Origin: Lactifluus volemus
Lineage: Eukaryota; Basidiomycota; Agaricomycetes; Russulales; Russulaceae
Direction: 5' to 3'
Length of the DNA stretch: 64,000 bases
Assembly (NCBI GenBank): GCA_022376515.1
Contig: WTXI01000188.1
Coordinates: forward strand, 1 to 64,000
The notes beneath the pieces are model-generated. The model saw only the letters and a list, made by a program, of their open reading frames with translations. It was not told the DNA's origin and made no database searches. This document shows, in pieces, positions 55,401 to 64,000 of the stretch. The position numbers were made by a program, and so were the translations under genes. Every line of letters begins with the position of its first letter. The first letter of the stretch is position 1.

Positions 55401-55733
55401 AGTCCAGTATCTTGCATTGTCGCTTATCACCTAGGTAATAACGTTTTGAAAAAGGCCCCTTGTCTTTATTCAAGCGTGAAGTGGTCAGATTCGGAAGCTC
55501 GAGACTCGAGTTACCCAGGAACATATGCTTATCGTGATTATCGATCATCACAAACGTGACCTTGCCGCCCGTGAGATGGGCCAGATGGCGCAAACAAGGT
55601 GCCCTTAGAAGGCATAACGCCGGCACAGGCAAGGGCTCATGGTTACCTCAAGGCTCAACAACCCTCAACCTCTCCCGCTCGTCTTTCTCTTTCTTACTCC
55701 CTTCAAGAGCTACCCAGATGACCCCACATCCGT

Positions 55734-58700
55734 ATGCCAAAGTCTCCTATCCCGATGTCTCCCGCTGTTAACCATTACTACAGCTCAGGTTCTCAAATCT
55801 CCGACATGAGGCACACTGGCAGCAGCCGCGCTCAGGTCACTTCAACGCAACCAGGCTCGCATCCGCTCCGGGTCACCGGTACGTACTCCCTTTGTGGTCA
55901 TGTTCTGAGGGGTGACTTACTAAATCTCTTTCCCCTGCCAGTCCTCAGAGCGCGCAACGTTCCGCGTCTCAAGACCCTCCTCTGGAGAAAAGGAATTTTT
56001 TATGTCACTGTGACTTGCGGGGCGACAACGAGGCAGACACGACCTGTGCAGAGAAGGGAGAACATCGTAGAATGGAACGAGGATCTAGACACCTTGTGAG
56101 AAATTTTCATATTTTATTTCTATTAATGGCTGAGTCTCCAGCAGCATTGTACAATCGCAATCTCATATCATAGTATCCCTCTATGTGGAAAGGACCAAAG
56201 GGAAAGGCATCCTTATCGGAAATCAGATAATAGCCTGTGAACCAACTCACGGTTCGTCTCATGATTGTTTGGAATTTTACTCACGCTTCTGGCTGAGCAC
56301 CCTACATGTAGAACTCGACATTGTTTTCGGGAATGCAGATGGACATTCGAAACAGCCGGCCACAGTCTTAACGATCACAGTGTCATCGAACGCAAGTTCC
56401 TCTCGGATAGCGACAGTCAACACCCCGAATCTCATACCGGGCAACCCTGTCACTGAAGGAGGCGTTACGCGTCACATTGTCCAATCTGACGCTGAAACCG
56501 CGCAACCCACGACAGTTGCCACTCCTCGATCTGATTTTTCCAAGACGGGTGACCTTCTCGTTGACAGCGGCAGCGGCACTCCTGTGGGAACAGTGCCGGA
56601 CAGCCTGCCGGGGATGTCGCGTCATCCCGATCGCGCTGAGGAAGCTATGGATGCGGTCACAATATGGAAAAGTGCCGTTGATGTTGTGAAGCAGGTCGTG
56701 GACACCGTCAGTCCAATCCTCAAAGATGTATGTCCCATACCTTTCTTCTCTACTATTCACCGAGCTAATTGCTGCCCCTCAGCGTGCCAGATCGGCATCG
56801 GCTCAGCTCTCCAACATTCCCGAGGTGCGCGCCCTTGCCTTGTCAGATGAAATAGAACGCTCACCCTTTTTTTGGCTTGTTGGCAGACTTCGGTACACAA
56901 GTTACAGCACGACGACGCCTTCCGATCACTACTTGAGACGATACTAAATGCATTTCAATTTACAAATGAGGACGGTTTGAGGAACATCGAACCAGAATCA
57001 ACGCGAGCAAATATTCTCATTGAGATGCTGAAGTGCGTCTCCGAATGTGCCGATTCTATCACACCGTACGCGTTTGCCGCCGGATTGAATGCCAAGAGGG
57101 ATGAACAAGTCGGTACGTTATCCTGACCTGACTTCTCCCATCGTCTCTTATCAACATGCGATTTTCAGCAAACCTGGCTTCGAACAATGTCGAACGCCTC
57201 CGCAAGGCCGTCGTCCAACTACGAGATCTACGAGGACAATTCCTCGCAGATGTTGCTGTCCCCGCTGTCGCTCCTGTCCCTGAAATGCGAAACGATGTAC
57301 AGGAAACGGATATGTCGAATCAAGCATTAGATACTGGTGCGTCATTATGACAGTCACAAAGCCATCGATCATCGGTTTAACAAGAGTAAAAATAGAATTG
57401 AATGCAATAATCGGGGAAAGCCCTCTTTTGGGAGGATGGCGATTCAAAGATAGGCAGGGCTGCCATCCAGGCACACGCAAACATTTCTTGGACCACATCG
57501 TCGAGTGGGTCAAGAATCCCGAATCCGATCGTGGCCTCCTTCTCCTTGGCAAGGCAGGCACGGGAAAGTCCTCCATTGCACATGAGATCGCACTTCAATT
57601 CGACGAGACGTCACGATATCTCGTTCTTATGTTGCTTTTGTGCGGAAGGAGAAAGCCAAGGAGTCCAACGACGAGGCTTATCATTTCTTTACGACGCTTG
57701 CCCGCGGCCTCTCCGATCGCTATCCTCAGTTCAAGCTCGCCCTCAAGAGGGCCATTGCAAGTGATCCATCTTTTGGACTACCCGAGATCCTCGTAGACTT
57801 TTTACACGGCTCCTCGTTATTCCACTCAAGAGCGTACCACTTGTTGATCCAATTCTCATCGTCATCGATGGGTTGATGAGAGTGGTATCACAATTGGCGG
57901 AAAGCACTGCACACGTTTCTTGCCGAACGTCTCATCGACCTCCCGCGAACGTTCGCATACTCATCACGTCAGGTCGGAAGACGACATCGAACGGCATTCG
58001 CCAAGGCGAAGTCCGTCCGTACACTGTACATGGATGACGCACAACTGGCTGTCAATACGGAACAAGATATTGCTTGTACATTCAGAGCAACTCCGCGAGG
58101 ACGTGTTCAAAGAGCATGGTAGCAACTACTGCGGGCATCAGAGGGCTTGTTTCAGTGGGCGGCCGTTGCATGTGGTTTCATAAACAGCCGTGCAAGTCTT
58201 AGCCTTGGCTACAACGAGTGTATACGGCGCCTGTTGAGACCCTCTCGAGGTCTCAGTGGTGAAGGTCCGCTGGTCAATTTGTACGAAGAAGTCCTCCAAG
58301 GGTACTTTGATTCAGATGAAGCCCAGTTCTTTTTCGGTCCATCATGGGACAACTTTTTGCCGCTATCGAACCCCTCTCCATCGATTCTTTAATTTCTCTG
58401 CGACAGCATGCACCTATTGTTCACCCCGAAGATTCCGACCAGGTCCTCAGAATTCTCCGCTGCCTCGGCTCGCTGCTGAGTAACGTCACTTCACATGACC
58501 AAACGCGCCCCATCCTTCCCCTCCATACATCATTCCGTGACTTTCTGACTAGTAAGACGAGCAACGTTTTTTATGTCGATCTTACGGATGCCCACCATGA
58601 TCTGTCACATTCCTGCCTTGGTTTAATGCTCGATGGCCTCAAATTCAACATGTGCAGACTCGAGTCGTCATATCTCGCCAACAGCGACGTCCCAGACTTG

Positions 58701-61264
58701 GAATCCCGAATTACCAAATATATTCCGTCTGCTCTACAATATGGTTGCATTTACTGGAGCGATCATTTGTGTCGTTGTCATACCTTCGATCACGAGGTCC
58801 TCAAAAGGGTTCGATCGCTCTTCGAAACCAAGTTTCTGTTTTGGCTGGAAGTGCTTAGTGTCAAGAAGAAGGTCGGCGTTGGTTCACGAGCATTGTCATC
58901 CCTGTCGGTGTGGCTGCTGCGAGAGGTATGTACACCGCATATTTGAATATGACATGTAGTGACTTGAGCGTGAAATCGCAATAGCGTTCACAAACGGAAG
59001 TGAAGAATTTGTTGGGATTGGTGAAGGATGGATCTTCATTCGTGCGGTATTTCGGAAAGGCGGTGGCTAGAAGTGCACCACATATCTACGTCTCTGCCCT
59101 GCCTTTCACGCCAGCCTCTTCCCAGATCCTTCGTCAATACCTTCCCCAATTTCCTCGGACACTGAGGTTGGAACGCGGGCGGTTGTCGCATTGGCCTGAA
59201 TTGGAAATGACGATTGAGGCACATGACAACAATGTCAATTGTGTTGCATTCTCGCCGGACGGGGAGCGTATCGCATCGGGCTCGGATGATCACACGATTC
59301 GGGTGTGGGATGCCACAACAGGACAAATTATAGCGGGCCCGTTTACTGGACACACCCTTTATGTCACATCTGTTGCATTCTCACCAGATGGGGAGCGGAT
59401 CGCATCGGGCTCGTATGATCACACGATTCGGGTGTGGGATGCTACAACAGGACAGATTATAGCGGGCCCATTTACTGGACACACCCTTTATGTCACATCT
59501 GTTGCATTCTCACCAGATGGGGAGCGGATCGCATCGGGCTCGTATGATCACACGATTCGTGTGTGGGATGCCACAACAGGACAGATTACAGCCGGCCCGT
59601 TTACTGGACACACCTCTTGGGTCACATCTGTTGCATTCTCACCAGATGGGGAGCGGATCGCATCGGGCTCGTATGATCACACGATTCGTGTGTGGGATGC
59701 CACAACAGGACATATTATAGCCGACCCGTTTACTGGACACACCCTTTGTGTCACATCTGTCGCATTCTCACCAGATGGGGAGCGGATCGCATCGGGCTCG
59801 GATGATCACACGATTCGGGTGTGGGATGCTACAACAGGACAGATTATAGCTGGCCCGTTTACAGGACACACCCTTTATGTCACATCTGTCGCATTCTCAC
59901 CAGATGGGAAGCGTATCGCATCAGGCTCGGATGATCACACGACTCGTGTGTGGGATGCCACAACAGGACAGATTATAGCGGGCCCATTTACTGGACACAC
60001 CCTTTATGTCACATCTGTTGCATTCTCACCAGATGGGGAGCGGATCGCATCGGCCTCGGATGATCGCACGATTCGGGTGTGGGATGCCACAATAGGACAG
60101 ACTGGCCCGTTTACTGGACACACCGATCAAGTCAGATCTGTTGCATTCTCACCAGACGGGGAGCGGATCGCATCGGGCTCGGATGATCACACGATTCGGG
60201 TGTGGGATGCCACAACAGGACAGATTATAGCTGGCCCATTTGGACACACCGATCAAGTCGGATCTGTTGCATTCTCACCAGATGGGGAGCGTATTGCATC
60301 GGGCTCAGATGATCACACGATTCGAGTGTGGGATGCCACAGCAGGACAGATTATAGCCGGCCCGTTTACTGGACACACCTCTTGGGTCACATCTGTTGCA
60401 TTCTCACCAGATGGGGAGCGTATCGCATCGGCCTCGAATGATCACACGATTCGGGTGTGGGATGCCACAACAGGACAGATTACAGCCGGCCCGTTTACTG
60501 GACACACCTCTTGGGTCACATCTGTTGCATTCTCACCAGATGGGGAGCATATCGCATCGGGCTCAAATGATGACACGATTCGAGTGTGGGATGCCACAAC
60601 AGGACAGATTATTGCTGGCCCATTTACTGGACACACCAATTGGGTCACATCTGTTGCATTCTCACCAGATGGGAAGTGGATCGCATCGGGCTCAAATGAT
60701 CACACGATTCGAGTGTGGGATGCCACAACAGGACAGATTGTAGCAGGCCCATTTACTGGACACACCGATTGGGTCAGATCTATTGCATTCTCACCAGATG
60801 GGAAGCGTATCGCATCGGGCTCGGATGATCACACGATTCGGGTGTGGGATGCCACAACAGGACAGATTATAGCTGGCCCGTTTACTGGACACACCATTTA
60901 TGTCACATCTGTCGCATTCTCACCAGATGGGGAGCGGATCACATCGGGCTCAAATGATGACACGATTCGGGTGTGGGATGCCACAACAGGATCAGCTTCA
61001 GACAACGGCACAATTCATGCGAAGACCGCAACCATGGCCGAAAATATCAAGAATCAATTTACGGACCAATCCTTCATCGATAGCGACGGTTGGTTACATG
61101 GAGAAGAGGATGAACTTGTGCTTTGGATTCCCGAGCTACATAGGCTATACCTTCATAGACCCAGCACTATCTGGATTGCAGGCAAACATGAGACACAGCT
61201 TGATCTCTCAAATTTTGCTTATGGACCGGATTGGGCTACTAGTAAAATCTCACAATTTATCTAA
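55734..61264 (+). pseudogene. C2-NACHT-WD40 (NLR-type) gene, NACHT region frame-broken
   Basis: Clean exons open the gene: 55734-55878, 55942-56095, 56142-56251, 56312-56727, 56783-56824, 56887-57112, 57169-57336, then 57387 onward. They encode a C2-like domain (LRARNVPRLKTLLWRKGIFY, VTVTCGATTRQTRPVQ, VEWNEDLDTF) and a helical linker. The NACHT starts with HPGTRKHFLDHIVEWV and a Walker A GKAGTGKSS near 57560. From about 57618 to 58350 the family sequence continues but jumps frame roughly nine times: SYVAFVRKEK, DPILIVIDGL, DESGITIGGK, ALHTFLAERL, NVRILITS, SVRTLYMDDAQL, LREDVF, LFQWAAVACGFI, RSIMGQLFAAI. Frame then holds to 58925, with an intron to 58984, and the WD40 part runs open to 61264. 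Full-length product is not expected unless the frame changes are sequencing errors. Confidence 0.8.
59215..60990 (+). repeat. Fourteen near-identical WD40 repeats (129-bp period)
   Basis: The open frame contains 14 consecutive WD40 repeats of about 43 residues with the core VAFSPDGERIASGS and TIRVWDATTGQI. Two repeats (7 and 8) are 1-2 residues shorter. Variation falls mainly at the two residues after GHT (LY, SW, LC, DQ, NW, DW, IY), the residue after the following V (T, R, G), the position after GS (D, Y, N) and the one before TIRV (H, D, R). Fourteen repeats would form two seven-bladed propellers. Near-identity at DNA level implies recent homogenisation, as described for the WD40 repeats of Podospora HET-D/E/R proteins. 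Confidence 0.9.
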
Positions 61265-61605
61265 ATAGAATCAATTGTATGTTACTGTTGTTCGGCTTTG
61301 ATCAGACCGACTCGGAACCATGACCATCTTACCACTCACGAGAATCGTATACTAAATGTCAAATATCAAGGGTTTGATTCCCTTTCTTGGCTGGGATGTA
61401 TCTATGGTACTGTGTAAGCTTTCGCCGTCTGATTTTCCCTCCTTCTGGACTGGAACATAGATAGTAATCGGCTTTCCGCTCACTGTGAACTGAGACTAAA
61501 AAGGACGTGACGCGTGACTGTTACTACACGCGTCGAACATGTGACCGAGGCCCCTCCCGACGTCACGATGTTCCGGACTGGCAACAGCGGCCTACGATTT
61601 GCCAG
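61265..61605. other. Spacer with duplicated upstream sequence
   Basis: Between the WD40 stop and the condensin fragment. The first part (61265-61450) is unique and holds no recognised gene. From about 61455 (ATAGTAATCGGCTTTCCGCTCACTG) it is the same upstream sequence as at 54135, including GGACGTGACGCGTGACT. Confidence 0.55.
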
Positions 61606-62215
61606 ATGGCGAGTGAATTTGATCTCCAAGAGGAGCTCCAGGCTCTACAAGATTCAGGGAAATATTCTATAGACCATGAACATGACATACGATCTATGCA
61701 GCCAGGAGAGATCGACCCTTTACTTCAACGTGTGTCGCAAACGCTTTCACTAACATCCTCTACTCATCGTTTATCACAGAGGCTGTCCGAGCCATAGCGG
61801 CACATCTCCAGATACGTTTGACATATTGTGCTCTTTTCTCAAATGCGTCGATGCAGTGCCCGGTATCTTGATGAACAAACTACTCGACGTCATCATGTCT
61901 GGCTTTGCCAAGGAGGTCGATGCTGCCGCACGCGACATCGACCACGAAGACCAGGAGACGTGCGCGGCACATAAAGTACCAGTGGAGATGTATGCCTTTT
62001 TTCTCAACTGGTCGGCCCTCTCGGTGGAGAAGGTCAACGTACCCGGTCCGCTGCCGCGGTACCCGCAAAGTCTCGGAAGGGACGGGGCGGAAAGGCAACG
62101 CAATCGAGAGTTGCTTCCAAGAATAAGGCAGCCGAATGGTCATGGAAAGACCAGATCGTGCCTATTTCTCACGCTGATCGCCAAGGTTTTGAAGTTGAAG
62201 ACGTCCAAGATTTAG
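61606..62215 (+). pseudogene. Condensin complex subunit 1 5' fragment, copy B
   Basis: From the ATG at 61606 it reads MASEFDLQEELQALQDSGKY then DHEHDIRSMQPGEIDPLLQ, the N-terminus of condensin subunit 1 (Cnd1/Ycs4). An intron follows from about 61728 to an acceptor near 61781. After EAVRAIA-type codons a deletion shifts frame, and the family resumes as PDTFDILCSFLKCVDAVPGI, LLDVIMSGFAKEVDAAARDI and KVPVEMYAFFLNWSALSVEK. A second shift follows in the SRKGRGGK area and the fragment ends near LIAKVLKLKTSKI. The remaining four fifths of the gene are absent; the essential functional gene must be elsewhere. Confidence 0.8.
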
Positions 62216-62249
62216 ACTGTGAGCGGGGAGCGGGATACTTTTATCGGGT

Positions 62250-62761
62250 GCGTCGGTTCCTCATAAGGACCTTATACGAGTCGGGTCGACATCAACGTAC
62301 AGACCCATATTGTCCAGGTCGTCATCCCAGGACACCCCCAGTGAGTCGTCGATACCATCTCTCCCTGACTTGGCATTACGTCCGCCAACTCACTCGCCGT
62401 CTCCCCAGTTGTAAGGTCTGAGTGACCGCTTCTCACTCGTTTTCGTCTCTCTTCACTCGTGCAGCCCACTTTATTACTCGCCAGGTTGTCGTCAGTCATG
62501 CCTTGGGGTATAACACGGATCACAGTGGACTTTGCTTTCTTTGGATGGGTGTGCATCGAGGAGGATACTACTTAGGATCCCTCCAGACAGACGTCGAACT
62601 AGGATATGAAAACATCCACCATAACTTGACAAACCCAGACGCACATGGAATGTAACAGCTGCCCATGAGGTAACCAAAATCCAACCGAATGATGTCCGAG
62701 TGCTCTACGTTCAGATACTTCTCTTGCAAATGCGAACCATATGATCTCGGAAGTAGATTTC
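62250..62761 (+). pseudogene. F-box gene 3' remnant and shortened array-unit tail
   Basis: From about 62270 the sequence is the last part of an array F-box gene (TACGAGTCGGGTCGACATC, then the SLPDLAL codon region and CCCCAGTTGTAAGGTCTGAG). A strongly shortened downstream module follows, with most of the pyrimidine-rich block deleted at about 62477. A minus-strand GDVGYIRDG-family scrap (62655-62760) leads to the LINE. It shows that array sequence resumes right of the NLR region. Confidence 0.7.
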
Positions 62762-64000
62762 TTTTTTTTTAATATTATTAAAAAAAATCAGTATTAATAT
62801 CCCGCAAATGTACCTATGACAAAGACGCGGTCCCCGGGGTACAAGTTGGATCAGGCGGCAGAAGGTGGTAAAGTTAAGCTGGATGGAGGGATGGCTGTTG
62901 GGGGAGGGGCAGGCGAAGTAGACAAGAATGAACTATCTACGTGGTAAAGCTGTATGTAGGAGGGCTAACAGGAGACTAACCCGGGTTCCAGGTCTGTCTC
63001 CGGGCCATGCGAGCACGAGTCGTTTTGAGGAAAGGGACCATTGCTGCACAGCCCTGGGCTGTCCCTAGGAGGACAGGGAGGGAGGAGTCGCGGTCGATCG
63101 GGCGTTAAAATTCTTGGCGGACGTTGGAGGAGTGTGTGCACTGCGAGACGACGTGGGCTACGGTCTGGAGGGCGCTCTACACGGACAGGAGAGGGGCTGG
63201 CCGGGGTGGAAGTGTGCTGCGTACGAGCCGATGAAGGCATAGCCGGTGATGAGCCTAACGAGTGTGGAGAAGACTGCGCGGTCGCGGCCTTTCACACCTT
63301 GAATGACGGAGAGGTTTCCCGGTGGGGGGAGCTGGGAGGGCGATGTATATTTGGGAAAGGCGGTCACTATTCCACCAGCGGGCACCCCATTCCTCAATGA
63401 GGCCGCTTTTGGCGACTTGTCATTGGTAGCTGATGGTGTGAGGCTCTCTGTGGTTCGGTGGGAGGACGCGCGAGGCGATCGTGTCGGTGAGGTGGCAGCC
63501 GCGTGCGAAGCCGACCAGAGACTTGTGTGGTGGGGTGCATACTGCGGTAATACTGAGGTGCCTGTGGTGTGAGAGGAGATTCTCAGAAGTTTGGTTGAAG
63601 GAGAGGGAGAAGGGGTGGCCTGGGTGTGGCCGAGGCTTAAGGCTGGCCTCTATTGTCGAGGCGTTCGATGTGAGGAAAAGGACGCGAGTTGCGGGGAGGC
63701 CCGAGAGGATGGTTTGAGCGAGAGAGATGCCCGTATCAAAGGCCGCGAGGTCGGCGTCGAAGAGGGAGATAGTCTTTCCCAGAGCACGTTCGGTGTGTCG
63801 AGCTTCTTTGCCTTCGGTGTAGGCCACCACAGCCGCGATGCTGATTGGTGTGTCGTCGTCCCTGTGAGGGTACCACGGCAGAAGATTACTAGTTGTGTGG
63901 GTGAGTTGGAGAAGGGTTCGTTTTTGAGAGCGGCGGGGTACGTTTTCCATTCTTCACCATGTCGGACTTTGGTGTCTCAGGTGAGTCGGTCACCCCAGTT
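62762..64000 (-). mobile_element. 5'-truncated LINE copy, running off the window
   Basis: Starts with the T-run and AAAAAAATCAGTATTAATATCCCGC at 62762-62804, then the standard RNase H C-terminal region on the minus strand (LITGYAFIGSYAAHFHPGQP) and the AAVVAYTEGKEARHTERALG stretch near 63830. The window ends inside it. Confidence 0.78.

Noticed and set aside
59215..60990. Non-coding satellite array
   Set aside because: The 129-bp period is exactly 43 codons, the frame is open throughout, and every unit is a canonical WD40 repeat.
1..64000. CRISPR arrays, bacterial operons, rRNA or tRNA genes
   Set aside because: No spacer-repeat structure is visible apart from coding WD40 repeats. Introns and gene families show a fungal nuclear genome, and I saw no convincing tRNA cloverleaf or rRNA core sequence by eye; a covariance search would be needed to exclude tRNAs.

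Overview
The window looks like nuclear DNA of an agaricomycete (mushroom-forming basidiomycete). The reasons are short (about 45-75 nt) GT-AG introns, fungal housekeeping genes, and gene families typical of these genomes: F-box paralogue clusters, DUF6699, C2-NACHT-WD40 receptors, CHAT-domain proteins, and HAD-fused drimane-type terpene cyclases. I cannot name the species. Coordinates of spliced genes come from reading splice sites by eye and checking that reading frames close.

Layout: 1-4.3 kb is ordinary, with a five-exon arginyl-tRNA synthetase (+) converging on a three-exon VPS68/UPF0220 gene (-). From 4.5 to 12.7 kb lie two tandem F-box genes whose C-termini are CHAT (caspase-like) domains lacking both expected catalytic residues. 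From 13.4 to 52.4 kb the F-box family continues as an amplified array. It has paralogues at 15.6, 22.7, 31.1, 40.9, 45.5 and 50.2 kb, a deleted in-frame derivative at 36.2 kb, and C-terminal remnants at 28.4 and 62.3 kb. The paralogues share an unusual architecture: a 14-nt first coding exon, a roughly 107-nt second exon and one long third exon. Each unit is divergent from, or followed by remnants of, a minus-strand gene carrying a GDVGYIRDG motif. Those remnants are interrupted by a 5'-truncated LINE-type retrotransposon inserted before the units were amplified. One unit lacks the insertion and serves as an empty site.

Single-copy genes sit between units: a band-7/SPFH gene with a shortened tail (25.0-27.1 kb, -) and a bifunctional HAD plus class II terpene cyclase gene (37.8-39.7 kb, +). 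One F-box promoter carries a nested insertion: a second LINE fragment with its own 14-bp target duplication, itself split by a hAT-like element with 8-bp target duplications.

The right end (52.4-62.2 kb) is a different mosaic. It holds duplicated fragments of sterol O-acyltransferase and of condensin subunit 1 around a C2-NACHT-WD40 gene. The NACHT part of that gene is riddled with frame changes, while its 14 nearly identical WD40 repeats remain one open frame. From 62.25 kb to the window end another array unit starts.

Together the window reads as a fast-evolving accessory locus in which F-box adaptor-like proteins acquire alternative C-terminal modules (CHAT pseudoprotease, DUF6699, short tails) close to an NLR-type receptor. 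A role in recognition or defence is inference. The most distinctive feature is the F-box/helical-repeat/CHAT-pseudoprotease fusion.
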